NCBI RefSeq assembly: GCF_004005845.1
Contig: NZ_SADE01000001.1
Coordinates: 930,001-994,000 of the forward strand
DNA: 64,000 bases
Reading direction: 5' to 3'
Origin: Hwanghaeella grinnelliae
Lineage (GTDB): Bacteria; Pseudomonadota; Alphaproteobacteria; UBA8366; Aestuariispiraceae
The position numbers and the translations under genes were made by a program. Shown in pieces: positions 18,760-28,029 of the stretch (the first letter of the stretch is position 1; each line of letters starts with the position of its first letter). The notes beneath the pieces were generated by a model. The model did not search any database, was not told the origin of the DNA, and saw nothing but the letters and a program-made list of their open reading frames with translations.

Positions 18760-19158
18760 ATGACGGTGATGAGTGACGATCGAGGCGGGGAGCACAAAGG
18801 TTCCTGCCTTTGCGGCGGCGTGCGCTACACGATCACCGGCCCGCTGGGCGGCGTGACCGCCTGCCATTGCCGGCAATGCCAAAAACAGACCGGCCTGCAC
18901 TTTGCCTCGATCGGTGTCGCCTTTGACGATTTCCGTTGGGACAGTGAAGCGACGCTGCGCCGGTACCGGTCTTCGGAAAAGGCGGAACGGGGTTTTTGCT
19001 GTACCTGTGGCAGCGTCCTGTTTTGGCGTAACGTCATGCATGACGAGATCTGGATCACGGCGGGTACTTTGGATCAGCCGACCGGGGTGAGGATCAAGCA
19101 AAACGTCCACACCGAATTCGCCGGCGATTTCTATACACTTCCCGAAACGACAGATTGA
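18760..19158 (+). CDS. GFA family (CENP-V/Gfa) zinc protein, second copy
   Basis: A 132-residue paralogue of the preceding gene, starting at the base after its stop (an ATG at 18769 is an alternative start). The same cysteine sets recur: GSCLCGGVRY, ACHCRQCQKQTGL and FCCTCGSVLFW, and the tail again reads TAGTLDQPTG and TEFAGDFY. The loop between the second and third cysteine sets differs most between copies, which points to a changed substrate rather than simple gene dosage. Tandem duplication inside the operon is the likely origin. Confidence 0.88.
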   Translation: MTVMSDDRGGEHKGSCLCGGVRYTITGPLGGVTACHCRQCQKQTGLHFASIGVAFDDFRWDSEATLRRYRSSEKAERGFCCTCGSVLFWRNVMHDEIWITAGTLDQPTGVRIKQNVHTEFAGDFYTLPETTD

Positions 19159-19260
19159 ACGCGCTGCACTTCATCGTCAGCGCAAGTACCGGGTCGTCCG
19201 GCGATCGTCCGTCCGTTAGCTCTGTGGTCAAAGACACACGGAAACGGATGGAAACCGAAA

Positions 19261-20013
19261 ATGAATCTATCGAACAAGACCATCATCATCACCGGCGCCA
19301 GCAGCGGTATCGGTGAAAGCGCGGCCGGGTTATTCGCCGCGGAAGGCGCGAATGTCGTGCTTGGCGCACGCAGGGAAACCCTGCTGAACGCCAATGCGTC
19401 GAAAATTCGAGACGCCGGCGGCCGGGCGGTTTGTCTCGCCGGCGATGTCGTGGATGAAGACTATGCCAAGGCGCTTGTCGACTTGGCGGTATCGGAATTC
19501 GGCGGACTGGACGGTGCGTTCAACAATGCCGGCACACTCGGCGAATTGGGGCCGATCCCGGATATGCCGGCGGAAAATTGGGCAGCGGTAATTGGCGTAA
19601 ACCTGGACAGCGCCTTCTTTGCCGCCAAGCATCAAGTGCCCGCGATGAAGCGGACCGGCGGTGGGTCGATCGTTTTCACCGGGTCCTTCGTCGGCCATAC
19701 CATCGGCATGCCGGGCATGGGTGCGTATGCCGCGGCGAAGGCGGGCTTGATCGGATTGACCCAGGTGCTGGCGGCGGAACACGGGGCGGACGGGATCCGT
19801 GCGAACGCGTTGCTGCCAGGCGGAACGAAGACGCCAATGGCGGGCGACGACCCTGAATTCCTTGAATTCGTAAACGGCATGCATGCCCTGAAACGCATGG
19901 CCGATCCGCTGGAGATCGCCAAGGCGGCACTCTTCCTGTTGTCGGACGGCGCTTCCTTCGTGACCGGAACCGCCATGCTTGCCGATGGCGGCAACTCAAT
20001 CTGCAAAACCTAA
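19261..20013 (+). CDS. SDR family oxidoreductase
   Basis: A 250-residue classical short-chain dehydrogenase/reductase. The cofactor loop is TGASSGIGESAAGLF near residue 12, followed by NNAG, the catalytic GAYAAAKAGL (Tyr-x3-Lys), and a C-terminal GTAMLADGGNS. Arg37/Arg38 (GARRE) after the second strand suggests NADP(H) preference. A 102-base gap separates it from the GFA pair; it may belong to the same unit or have its own promoter (GAAACGGATGGAAACC just upstream is only a weak ribosome site). Substrate unknown; a hydroxyl or carbonyl product of the CmcJ-like enzyme is a guess. Confidence 0.9.
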   Translation: MNLSNKTIIITGASSGIGESAAGLFAAEGANVVLGARRETLLNANASKIRDAGGRAVCLAGDVVDEDYAKALVDLAVSEFGGLDGAFNNAGTLGELGPIPDMPAENWAAVIGVNLDSAFFAAKHQVPAMKRTGGGSIVFTGSFVGHTIGMPGMGAYAAAKAGLIGLTQVLAAEHGADGIRANALLPGGTKTPMAGDDPEFLEFVNGMHALKRMADPLEIAKAALFLLSDGASFVTGTAMLADGGNSICKT

Positions 20014-20043
20014 CCTGCACCCCGTGACACGCGGACTGTGTGG

Positions 20044-20667
20044 TTAGCCTAGCTTTTTAAGGGCCAGGAAATGGGCCTGCATGTTATGGCTGACCACGTG
20101 GTCGTGCATTTCGTTGACGGCGACCTCGAACAATCCGTCACCCAAGGCCGGCAGTTTTTCTTCATACCCCTGGTCTATCCAGGATTGGTCGCTGACGGTC
20201 AGGCAGAAGACGCCGCCAGGTTTTAGAACCCGGATGACTTCCGGGATCGCTTCCGGTCCGACATGGCCCAGGGTGAACGTGCCGGTCGAAAACGCGCCTT
20301 CATAGGTGTCGTCCGGTTCCGGAATGCCCTTCATCAGATCGACGACGGTCAGTTTGCGATACAGGTTTTTCTTCGCGGCCTCGGCCAGCATGGCATCGGA
20401 AATATCCGCGCCGTCGATTTCTGCGAAACCAGCGTCTTTCAAAGCGATGCCGCTCAGGCCTGTGCCGCAGCCGACATCAAGGACTGCTGAGGAACCGGGC
20501 GTGCAATGCTCCGCGAGCAATGCCGCCAGTTGCGGGGGAGAGACATAGCCGCTTTCGGCCATCGCCTGGTCATAGGAATCCGCCCATTCCGCATAGGCCG
20601 CAGCCTGTTCCTGGGAGGTTTTCGCCTCGTAAACCCTTTGAAAAAGGTCCTCGGTTCGCTTCGACAT
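20044..20667 (-). CDS. Class I SAM-dependent methyltransferase
   Basis: A 207-residue cytoplasmic methyltransferase. Motif I is VLDVGCGTGLSGIAL, the acidic residue after the second strand is in DGADIS, and the motif IV/post region is YEGAFSTGTFTLGHV. The start at 20667 (MSKRTEDLFQRVYEAK) is chosen because AGGAGGG lies eight bases upstream. The fold is complete, but nothing in the sequence points to a particular acceptor. It converges on the SDR gene and diverges from the caspase-like gene, 160 bases away. Confidence 0.85.
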   Translation of the reverse strand: MSKRTEDLFQRVYEAKTSQEQAAAYAEWADSYDQAMAESGYVSPPQLAALLAEHCTPGSSAVLDVGCGTGLSGIALKDAGFAEIDGADISDAMLAEAAKKNLYRKLTVVDLMKGIPEPDDTYEGAFSTGTFTLGHVGPEAIPEVIRVLKPGGVFCLTVSDQSWIDQGYEEKLPALGDGLFEVAVNEMHDHVVSHNMQAHFLALKKLG

Positions 20668-20827
20668 TGCCTTCGCCCTCCTGATAATACCGCAGCAGAC
20701 TTTATGGTCTTTTGCCTCTCTCTGCAAAACGGGTTTGGCCGGATTTGTCCACCCGATGGCTGCTTTTGCTGGGTGAAAGGCTGTGTTGATCAGTTTTCCC
20801 TGAAACGAAATTGCGCTAGCGTGCGGC

Positions 20828-22114
20828 ATGGATCGAAGCCTTCGCCGCACAGTCATCGCTGTATTTATTTTCTGCGCTGCCCTTCCTTTTTCGGGTTTCG
20901 CCGCGGAACGCTATGCGCTGGTCATTGGGAATTCCGCCTATTCGACGGCGCCATTGCCCAATCCGGTGAATGATGCAGCACTGATGGCGGAGACGCTTTC
21001 CGGATTGGGCTTCCGGGTGAAATTGCATACGGACCTCACGCGTCGGGACATGCGCCGCGCCATTGTCGATTTCGGGCAAGGATTGGAAGAAGCGCCGCCC
21101 AATTCCGTGGCGCTGATCTATTACGCCGGCCACGGCATCCGCATTGATGGGGAGAACTATCTGATCCCGGTGGATGCGGAGATATCCGACCCGTTGGACG
21201 TGAAGATCGAAGGGGTCCAGGCATCGACGGTTCTGGAAACGCTGCACCGGTATGAAGGCCTCAATATCGTGGTTCTGGACGCTTGCCGGAACAATCCGTT
21301 CGAAGGTGGCACTCGGTCGGGCGGCGGCGGTCTGGCGCGGATGGACGCGCCGACCGGCACGCTGGTCGCGTTCTCGACCGCGCCCGGCCGTGTCGCGGAA
21401 GACGGCGCAGGCAGCAACAGCCCTTATACGCGTGCGCTGGCCCGGTCGATGCAAATTCCGGGGTTGAAGGTGGAAGACGTTTTCAAGCGCGTCCGGATCG
21501 AAGTCTTGGAACGGACGGACAAACGCCAGGTGCCCTGGGAATCCTCATCGCTGATCGGCGATTTCTATTTCAGCGGCGAACCGGTCGCTGGTGAGACGCC
21601 GGTTATCCTGCCGGTTCAACCGCAACCGGTCCAGCCCGCAGCCGCGCCGCGCGCCTCGATCATTAGCGGGGATATCGACCGTGCCATGGCCGATCCTCTG
21701 CCCGGGCCGTCGGGTTTTTTGTTTCCCGACGCTCTCCAAACGGTTGATAAGATGCCGCCGGCAAAGCCTGCGCCGATCGACGGGGTGTGGCGGCTGGACA
21801 TTACCGGCGGCACGCGGTTCAGGGTCGATCGCGGCCGGATTTACACCGTGGACGGTTATCACCTGCTGCCGGCGACATCGGTATCGCCCGGCAAGATCAC
21901 CGGCCATAGCCTGAAACGGAACAAGGCGGGTTCCTATACCGGCTATGATGAGACGATTGCCGGGCCGATCTTTTTCACCCTGCAACCCGACATGACCATG
22001 AAGATTATCGGCGACGGCGTCGCGGTCGATTTCGAAAGCCGAATGACCCTGATTGCCGCGGACGACCCGGCGGCTTTCGAGGAGGAACTGCTGGCGGTGC
22101 GGGCGGGGCAGTAA
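20828..22114 (+). CDS. Secreted caspase family (peptidase C14) protein
   Basis: A 428-residue protein with a Sec signal peptide (residues 1-25, ending GFA-AE). The caspase-like p20 fold covers about 27-240. The catalytic dyad is present: His102 in YYAGHGIR and Cys153 in VVLDACRNNPF. RYALVIGNSAY and LIPVDAEI are family landmarks. The C-terminal part (about 300-420, GVWRLDITGG, then a beta-rich stretch) is unassigned and may be a binding module. Bacterial members of this type are found in periplasmic or surface settings, with unknown substrates. The gene is alone, followed 54 bases later by rimO. Confidence 0.88.
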   Translation: MDRSLRRTVIAVFIFCAALPFSGFAAERYALVIGNSAYSTAPLPNPVNDAALMAETLSGLGFRVKLHTDLTRRDMRRAIVDFGQGLEEAPPNSVALIYYAGHGIRIDGENYLIPVDAEISDPLDVKIEGVQASTVLETLHRYEGLNIVVLDACRNNPFEGGTRSGGGGLARMDAPTGTLVAFSTAPGRVAEDGAGSNSPYTRALARSMQIPGLKVEDVFKRVRIEVLERTDKRQVPWESSSLIGDFYFSGEPVAGETPVILPVQPQPVQPAAAPRASIISGDIDRAMADPLPGPSGFLFPDALQTVDKMPPAKPAPIDGVWRLDITGGTRFRVDRGRIYTVDGYHLLPATSVSPGKITGHSLKRNKAGSYTGYDETIAGPIFFTLQPDMTMKIIGDGVAVDFESRMTLIAADDPAAFEEELLAVRAGQ

Positions 22115-22168
22115 AGGTTTTCCTAAAAAGCGTTGGCAAACGGCGCATTTGGGCCTATTTCCCGCGCC

Positions 22169-23527
22169 ATGAGCACAACACATGATACTGCCGCGTCGGC
22201 GGCCCCCAATTCGAGCGCCCCGGCGAAAGTCGGCCTTGTCAGTCTGGGTTGCCCCAAGGCCTTGGTCGATTCCGAACGCATCATCACCAAGCTGCGGTCG
22301 GAAGGCTATCAGCTCTCGCCCGACTATGACGGCGCGGATGTGGTCATCGTGAATACCTGCGGCTTCCTGGACAGCGCCAAGGCGGAAAGCCTGGAGGCGA
22401 TCGGGGAGGCGATGGACGAGAACGGGCGCGTTATCGTCACCGGCTGCATGGGCGTCGACGAGGACCTGATCCGGTCGCAGTTTCCGAACGTCCTGGCGGT
22501 TACCGGCCCGCAGCAATACGAACAAGTCGTCGGCGCGGTGCATGACGCGGTGCCGCCCGCGCATAATCCCTTTGCCGATCTGGTGCCGCCGGAAGGCCTG
22601 CGCCTGACGCCGCGGCACTACGCGTACCTCAAGATTTCCGAAGGCTGCAACAACAGCTGCAGCTTCTGCATCATCCCCTCCATGCGCGGCAAGCTGGCCA
22701 GCCGGCCGGCCGCCAAGGTGTTGTATGAGGCGGAGCGGCTGGTGAAAGCCGGCGTGAAGGAATTGCTCGTTATTTCCCAGGATACCAGCGCTTATGGCGT
22801 CGATGTGAAATACGAGGCGAGCAACTGGAACGGTCGTCCGGTCAAGGCGAAGTTCTACGATTTGGCCGACGCCTTGGGCGACCTCGGCGTCTGGGTGCGG
22901 ATGCATTACGTCTACCCCTATCCGCATGTGGATCAGGTGATCCCGTTGATGGCGGAAGGCAAGATCCTGCCCTATCTGGACATTCCCTATCAGCATGCCA
23001 GCCCCAAGGTTCTGAAGCGCATGCGCCGGCCGGGTAACGTGGAACGCACGTTGGATAACATCCACGCTTGGCGGCGTGACTGTCCCGACCTCGTCTTGCG
23101 GTCGACCTTCATCACCGGTTTCCCGGGCGAGACGGAGGAAGACTTCCAATATCTGCTGGACTGGATGACCGAAGCGCAATTGGACCGCGTCGGCTGCTTC
23201 AAATACGAGGATGTGGCAGGTGCCACGTCCAACGAATTGGACGGCCATGTGCCGGACGAGGTGAAGCAGGAACGCTGGGACCGCTTCATGGCGCACCAGC
23301 AGGCGATTAGTGAAAAGCGCCTTGCCGCGCGGGTCGGCCAGACCTTGGATGTCCTGATCGACAGCGTCGATGGGGAAGGGGCGGTCGGCCGCTCCTACGC
23401 GGATGCACCAGAAATCGACGGCAATGTCTTCATCGACGAACCGGGCGCGATTAAGCCCGGCGATATGGTGAAGGTCGAAATCGACGAGGCGAGCGACTAC
23501 GACCTGTGGGGCCAGATTAAAACCTGA
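22169..23527 (+). CDS. rimO: Ribosomal protein S12 methylthiotransferase RimO
   Basis: Methylthiolates an aspartate of ribosomal protein S12, using two iron-sulfur clusters and SAM. The 452-residue protein shows the N-terminal MTTase domain ([35 protein letters not shown]). The radical-SAM motif CxxxCxxC follows in [18 protein letters not shown], and a C-terminal TRAM domain covers about 380-450 ([19 protein letters not shown]). The sequence [12 protein letters not shown] is typical of RimO rather than MiaB. The start at 22169 ([10 protein letters not shown]) is preferred over an upstream ATG because it brings the protein to normal length. Confidence 0.96.
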   Translation: MSTTHDTAASAAPNSSAPAKVGLVSLGCPKALVDSERIITKLRSEGYQLSPDYDGADVVIVNTCGFLDSAKAESLEAIGEAMDENGRVIVTGCMGVDEDLIRSQFPNVLAVTGPQQYEQVVGAVHDAVPPAHNPFADLVPPEGLRLTPRHYAYLKISEGCNNSCSFCIIPSMRGKLASRPAAKVLYEAERLVKAGVKELLVISQDTSAYGVDVKYEASNWNGRPVKAKFYDLADALGDLGVWVRMHYVYPYPHVDQVIPLMAEGKILPYLDIPYQHASPKVLKRMRRPGNVERTLDNIHAWRRDCPDLVLRSTFITGFPGETEEDFQYLLDWMTEAQLDRVGCFKYEDVAGATSNELDGHVPDEVKQERWDRFMAHQQAISEKRLAARVGQTLDVLIDSVDGEGAVGRSYADAPEIDGNVFIDEPGAIKPGDMVKVEIDEASDYDLWGQIKT

Positions 23528-23545
23528 CGCTGCCCCAACAGGCGG

Positions 23546-24052
23546 TCACTGTAGCGATATGGAAGACGCCACCGGTACGTTGCCGCGAATGGTCTGCAGC
23601 ACCACGCAGTAGCGTTCCGTCAGCTTGTGCAGGCTGGCCAGTTGTTCTTCCGTCGCGTCGGCGTCCAGCGAAAAGGTGAGCTCTATGGCATCGAGGCCGA
23701 CCGGCGCTTCCTTGTCCACCCCCAGCGTCCCGCGCGCATCGAAGACACCGCTGGCGGTGACGGTGCCGTCCCGAACGGGAATGTCCAATGCCGTCGCGAC
23801 TGCCTTGCACGTGACGCCGGCGCAGGCGACCAGCGCTTCCAGCAGCATATCGCCGGAACAAAGCTGCGATCCGTCGCCGCCGGTCGACGGGTGCAGGCCC
23901 GCTTCCGCGATGGCTTTGCCGGTTTCGATACGGCAGGCGATGCCCTCGCCCAACCGGCCCTCGGCCTTCAAGACCACGCGGGCGGCGTCCGGGTTATCGC
24001 GGTACTTTTCCTTGATCGGCGCTTGAAGGGCGCGCAGTTCATCGGCCTTCAT
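23546..24052 (-). CDS. OsmC family protein
   Basis: A 168-residue OsmC-like protein, probably a thiol-dependent peroxidase or an uncharacterised relative. The central helix reads GDMLLEALVACAGVTCKAVA, with cysteines where OsmC/Ohr proteins carry catalytic or structural thiols. The N-terminus MKADELRALQAPIKEKYRDN and the C-terminus PVASSISLQ are complete. The second reactive cysteine of canonical Ohr is not obvious, so peroxidase activity is not certain. It converges on rimO with 18 bases between stops. Confidence 0.85.
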   Translation of the reverse strand: MKADELRALQAPIKEKYRDNPDAARVVLKAEGRLGEGIACRIETGKAIAEAGLHPSTGGDGSQLCSGDMLLEALVACAGVTCKAVATALDIPVRDGTVTASGVFDARGTLGVDKEAPVGLDAIELTFSLDADATEEQLASLHKLTERYCVVLQTIRGNVPVASSISLQ

Positions 24053-24149
24053 GGCGTTTCCTTTCCCTTTGGGATCGTCGTTTCACGAACGCTAGAAGCG
24101 GTGGGAGCTCCGTCAAAACCCCCGGTGACACAACTGCGTGAAGCGGGGT

Positions 24150-25784
24150 TCAGCCTTTCGCCGCTTCCAGGATCATGGCTGACGCCTTTTCCGCGATCAT
24201 CATCGTCGGCGCGGCGGTATTGCCGGATGTGATGGTCGGCATGACCGAGGCATCGACCACGCGCAGCCCCTCGACCCCGCGCACGCGCAAACTGTCGTCG
24301 ACGACCGCGCCGGTGTCGTTCCCCATGCGGCAGGTGCCGACGGGATGGAAGATGGTGGTGCCGATCCGGCCGGCGGCCGCCGCCAATTCCTCTTCGGTCT
24401 GCAATTCCGGCCCGGGCATCAGTTCTTCCGGTTCATGCCGTTTCATCCGGTCGGTTTCCAGAACGATCCTGCGCGTCAATTTCAACGCATCCGCGGCGAC
24501 CTTTCGGTCGCCCGGCGTGGACAGGTAGTTCAGCTTGATCGCCGGCTGGTCGCGGAAGTTCGGTGACTTGATATTGATGCTGCCGCGGCTTTCCGGGCGC
24601 AGGTTGCAGACGCTGGCCGTGAAAGCAGGGAAGGGGTGCAGCGGGTCGCCCAGCTTGTCCGTGCTGATCGGCTGGATGTGATATTCCAGGTTCGGCGTTT
24701 CCAGCGAGGGGTCGGACTTCGCGAAGCAGCCCAAATGGCTCGGCGCGCTGGTCAGCGGCCCGGTCCGGAACAGCGCGAATTCGATCCCCATCAGGGCCTT
24801 CTGGAAGGTCGAGTTGACCCGCTCGTTCAGCGTCTTGGTGTTTTTCACTTTATAGACTGTGCGGATCTGCAAATGATCCTGCAGGTTTTGGCCAACGCCC
24901 TGTGAGTCTTCCACAACCTGGATGCCATGGTCCTGCAGCACGCCGCCCGGCCCAATGCCGGAAAGCTGAAGCAATTGCGGGGAACCGACCGAGCCGGTTG
25001 CCAGGATGACCTCACCGGATGCTTCCGCCGTGACCGGCTCGCCGTCGATGGAGAAATCCAGGCCCACGGCCCGTTTGTCCTTGAACAACACACGTTCCGC
25101 CTGCGCCTTGATCTGCAGCGTCAGGTTCGAGCGGTGTTTTATCGGGTGCAGGAAGGCTTTCGCCGCGCTCCAGCGCAGGCCCTTGCGTTGGGTGACGTGG
25201 AAATACCCCACGCCTTCATTCGTGCCCCGGTTGAAGTCTTCGGTCTTCGGAATGCCGTGTTCCATCGCGGCTTCCATGAAGGCGTCCAGCACCTCCACAT
25301 GGCTGCGGCCGTCCTGAACGGGGATTTCGCCGCCTTCGCCATGCATTTCGTCACCGCCGTGCTGGAAGTCCTCCGCCTGTTTGAAATAGGGCAACACCTC
25401 GTCCCAACCCCAGCCGGTATTGCCCATCTGGCGCCATTGGTCGTAGTCGCGGGCCTGGCCGCGCATATAGATCATGCCGTTGATGGAGGAACAGCCGCCC
25501 AGCACCTTGCCGCGCGGATAGTTCAGCGCGCGGCCGCCAAGGCCTTCGTCGGGCTCGGTCATCATGCACCAGTCGGTGCGCGGGTTGTGCATGGTCTTTA
25601 GATAGCCGACGGGAATGTGAATCCAGTACCAGTCGTCCTTGCCGCCCGCTTCCAGCAGCAGGACGCGTTTGGTGCCGTCCGCCGTGAGCCTGTTCGCCAG
25701 CACGCAACCGGCCGATCCCGCGCCCACGACGATGTAATCGAATGTCCCGACCGAACGGCGGCTCCCCGATGCGGCAGATGCCAT
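24150..25784 (-). CDS. GMC family oxidoreductase (choline dehydrogenase-like)
   Basis: A 544-residue flavoprotein of the glucose-methanol-choline family. The FAD loop is [17 protein letters not shown], and [20 protein letters not shown] is the GMC signature 1. The second signature is [18 protein letters not shown]. The catalytic His lies in [10 protein letters not shown], and a second conserved residue lies in [12 protein letters not shown]. The domain order is standard. Choline, other alcohols or alkanols are possible substrates; betB and betI do not accompany it, so betaine synthesis is not supported. It diverges from the PhyH gene. Confidence 0.9.
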   Translation of the reverse strand: MASAASGSRRSVGTFDYIVVGAGSAGCVLANRLTADGTKRVLLLEAGGKDDWYWIHIPVGYLKTMHNPRTDWCMMTEPDEGLGGRALNYPRGKVLGGCSSINGMIYMRGQARDYDQWRQMGNTGWGWDEVLPYFKQAEDFQHGGDEMHGEGGEIPVQDGRSHVEVLDAFMEAAMEHGIPKTEDFNRGTNEGVGYFHVTQRKGLRWSAAKAFLHPIKHRSNLTLQIKAQAERVLFKDKRAVGLDFSIDGEPVTAEASGEVILATGSVGSPQLLQLSGIGPGGVLQDHGIQVVEDSQGVGQNLQDHLQIRTVYKVKNTKTLNERVNSTFQKALMGIEFALFRTGPLTSAPSHLGCFAKSDPSLETPNLEYHIQPISTDKLGDPLHPFPAFTASVCNLRPESRGSINIKSPNFRDQPAIKLNYLSTPGDRKVAADALKLTRRIVLETDRMKRHEPEELMPGPELQTEEELAAAAGRIGTTIFHPVGTCRMGNDTGAVVDDSLRVRGVEGLRVVDASVMPTITSGNTAAPTMMIAEKASAMILEAAKG

Positions 25785-25925
25785 CTGACGTTCCTCCCAA
25801 AAGACTATTTATTTGCGGAACAGACTAGGGAGTAGGGGGGCGGCGGGCAAGATATGCACGTGCCGGCTTTTCACCTTGGGGCCTGCCGTGAGAGACTTTC
25901 GGAAAGGGAACGGGAGGAGGTTAGC

Positions 25926-26732
25926 GTGGTTGCTTCGGTGGAAATAACGGATGCGGAATTCGCTGCCTATGAGCGCGATGGTGTCGTCTGCCTGCGGGAT
26001 GTCTTCAGCTCTGATTGGATCGACTTGATGCGCGGCGCGGTGGAAGACGCGATGGCCGATCCGGGACCCCATGCCGAGGAATATGCGAATGCCGCGACGG
26101 GCGGACGGTTCTTCGGCGATTTGGACGTCTGGCAACGCCAACCCGCCTTTCGCAAATTCGTGATGGAAAGCCCCGCGGCGGAGGTCGCGGGACGCGTCAT
26201 GCGGTCAAAGACGTCGACCTTCTTCTACGATCATCTACTGGTGAAAGAAGGCGGCACGGCGGAACGCACGCCCTGGCATCAGGACCAACCCTATTGGGCG
26301 GTTTCCGGGCGGCAGGTCGCTTCCCTCTGGGTGCCGTTCGATTCCGTCCCGGAAGATGTCTCGGTCGAATATGTTGCCGGCAGCCATCTCTGGGAAGCGC
26401 ACAACCCCTATCACTTCGATGATGGCAGCCCGTATGAGGGAACCGACCTGCCGCCGATGCCCGATATCGAAGGGCACCGGGAAGACTACCGTATCCTCAC
26501 TTTCGCGCTGGAACCCGGCGATTGCCTCGTCTTCCAGGCCATGATTGTCCACGGCGCACCCGGCAACCCGCACAAGGGCCGCCGCCGGGCATTGGCGACA
26601 CGCTGGCTCGGCGACGACGCGCGCTACCTGAAACGAAAAGGGGAGGTCTCGATCCCGACCACCGATCCCGGTTTCGCAGATGGGGAGCGGTATCGGGGCG
26701 AGAGTTTTCCGTTGGTTTGGCGTTCGAAATAG
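25926..26732 (+). CDS. Phytanoyl-CoA dioxygenase (PhyH) family protein
   Basis: A 268-residue Fe(II)/2-oxoglutarate dioxygenase. The metal triad is readable as His118-x-Asp120 in TPWHQDQPYW and His209 in IVHGAPGNP, and Arg220 in KGRRRALATRW is a likely 2-oxoglutarate ligand. I chose a GTG start at 25926 because GGAGG sits 5 bases ahead of it; an upstream ATG at 25854 would add 24 residues without a ribosome site. Family members hydroxylate small polar substrates as well as acyl-CoA; PhnY of phosphonate breakdown is one. Downstream lies a remnant of a PhnZ-like gene, which makes a phosphonate role worth considering. Confidence 0.85.
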   Translation: MVASVEITDAEFAAYERDGVVCLRDVFSSDWIDLMRGAVEDAMADPGPHAEEYANAATGGRFFGDLDVWQRQPAFRKFVMESPAAEVAGRVMRSKTSTFFYDHLLVKEGGTAERTPWHQDQPYWAVSGRQVASLWVPFDSVPEDVSVEYVAGSHLWEAHNPYHFDDGSPYEGTDLPPMPDIEGHREDYRILTFALEPGDCLVFQAMIVHGAPGNPHKGRRRALATRWLGDDARYLKRKGEVSIPTTDPGFADGERYRGESFPLVWRSK

Positions 26733-26747
26733 TGATGATTGTCGGCG

Positions 26748-26888
26748 TCACGCCCCGCGGCTGTTGATCTGCATCGAACTCTGGGGGATAGGCAGCCGGT
26801 GACGGCGGCTCTCCGTGCGCGTTTGCTCGTCCTCGCCCTGTCGGGAGTCGCAGAGCGCCTGGACGCACGAGCGGTAAAGATTGACCAT
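26748..26888 (-). pseudogene. Remnant of the 3' end of the PhnZ-like HD gene
   Basis: A minus-strand frame at 26748-26888 ends QSSMQINSRGA-stop. The intact HD gene at 30386 ends QSSMQISSRVA-stop. About 59 bases align between 26748-26806 and 30386-30445, including a shared run of 16 identical bases (TGATCTGCATCGAACT). Similarity starts exactly at the stop codon and fades upstream, where the frame MVNLYRSCVQALCDSRQ no longer resembles the HD protein. This fits a decayed second copy that once lay beside the PhyH gene. Confidence 0.5.
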
Positions 26889-26945
26889 CATGGGTTGAAA
26901 AAAAAGGGTGGGGCGGCATCTGCAAGGAAGGTTTCCACTTCCTTC

Positions 26946-27866
26946 TTACGCTGCTGAATGGCGACCCTCTTTCTCACGACCTTCTTGCTCAATGGCTTCG
27001 GCGATAAGGGCTAGCCCCGCCAAACGACGCTCGGATAATCGAGGATGGTGACATAGGGACCAGTCGATACCCGGTTGCTCGGTATTGAGTTCAGCCAGTG
27101 ATACGCGACCCTGTTGCGCGGCTTCGTCGACCGCCCATCGTGGAAGCACCGTCGTGCCTTGACCGGCCTCGATCATCGTAATGATCGAGGGCAGGGACTC
27201 GAGACGCAAAATCTTGGCAGGGACGACCGAGGCGGGGCGGAACAGTTTCTCGAATTCGAAGCCGGGTTGCGGCCGGAAGGAATACGAAAGGTAGGTTCGC
27301 GAAACGAACCAATCTGCCGTCACACTTTGCCCCGCTTCCGGCGCGTCAGGCGGCAAGACACCGACAAGGCGGTCGTGGAAAATGTGGCGCGCGGCAAGAC
27401 CGGGCCCAGGGACACCAGCCGTCAGGAAGCAGTCAGCCTCTTGGTTCATAACCGCGCTTTGCAACTCGCTAGGCCGCAACTGCACCAGTTCGATGCGCAG
27501 ATTGGGCTCTTGCACCGCCAGCTTGGCAACAGCGTCAGGCAGCCAGGACATCCGCTCGCTCACCCCTATGGCAAAGCGAAGGGCTTCGCTGGTGTCGCGC
27601 GAAAGCCAGATCGCGTCAGCCTCGGCGTCTGAAAGGGACTTCTCGGTAGATTTCCCGATGGTTGCAAGATGTTCACCCGCCGATGTCAGAGAGACGGAAT
27701 TACCGGTTTTGGTAATTAGAGAAATTCCGAGGCGGCGTTCGGCCTCCCGTATCTGATGACTTGCCGCCGGTTGGCTAAGGCCCAAAGCGCTTGCCGCAAG
27801 TCCGAGTTTCTTGTGTTCGCTAAGCGCTGTGAGAAGTCGGAAGTGGCGCCGGTCCAAGTATGCCAT
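26946..27866 (-). CDS. LysR-family transcriptional regulator
   Basis: A 306-residue LysR protein. The winged helix-turn-helix is at residues 1-60 (RRHFRLLTALSEHKKLGL, then GLSQPAASHQIREAERRLG), and the effector-binding domain covers about 90-295. It faces the 2OG-oxygenase gene across a 163-base region that holds a long interrupted palindrome at 27924-27960. It is therefore the likely regulator of the oxygenase and M24 genes. The gene ends just after the HD-gene remnant region. Confidence 0.92.
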   Translation of the reverse strand: MAYLDRRHFRLLTALSEHKKLGLAASALGLSQPAASHQIREAERRLGISLITKTGNSVSLTSAGEHLATIGKSTEKSLSDAEADAIWLSRDTSEALRFAIGVSERMSWLPDAVAKLAVQEPNLRIELVQLRPSELQSAVMNQEADCFLTAGVPGPGLAARHIFHDRLVGVLPPDAPEAGQSVTADWFVSRTYLSYSFRPQPGFEFEKLFRPASVVPAKILRLESLPSIITMIEAGQGTTVLPRWAVDEAAQQGRVSLAELNTEQPGIDWSLCHHPRLSERRLAGLALIAEAIEQEGREKEGRHSAA

Positions 27867-27923
27867 TGGCCTGTTTTCTAAGTGTGCAGGGTGCCGATAT
27901 CGATCGCCTGACTTCTACCCAAT

Positions 27924-27960
27924 GCTGCAAACACATTCAATTTTTTAATGTGATTGCAGC
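27924..27960. promoter_or_regulatory. Long interrupted palindrome between LysR and oxygenase genes
   Basis: GCTGCAA (27924-27930) pairs with TTGCAGC (27954-27960), and CACATT (27932-27937) with AATGTG (27947-27952). One A-A mismatch breaks the stem, and a 9-base centre (CAATTTTTT) closes it. It lies 58 bases before the lysR start on one side and 69 bases before the oxygenase start on the other. No poly-T follows the stem on either strand, so an operator is more likely than a terminator. Confidence 0.6.
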
Positions 27961-28029
27961 GAACATTGAATTGGAATTCTCGGCCTTTTGGTCACATACA
28001 TCAGGCTGTTCTTGGCATGGAGGCAGATG

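Noticed and set aside
26739-26957. Plus-strand frame after the PhyH gene
   Set aside because: It overlaps the HD-gene remnant on the other strand and shows no domain or ribosome site.
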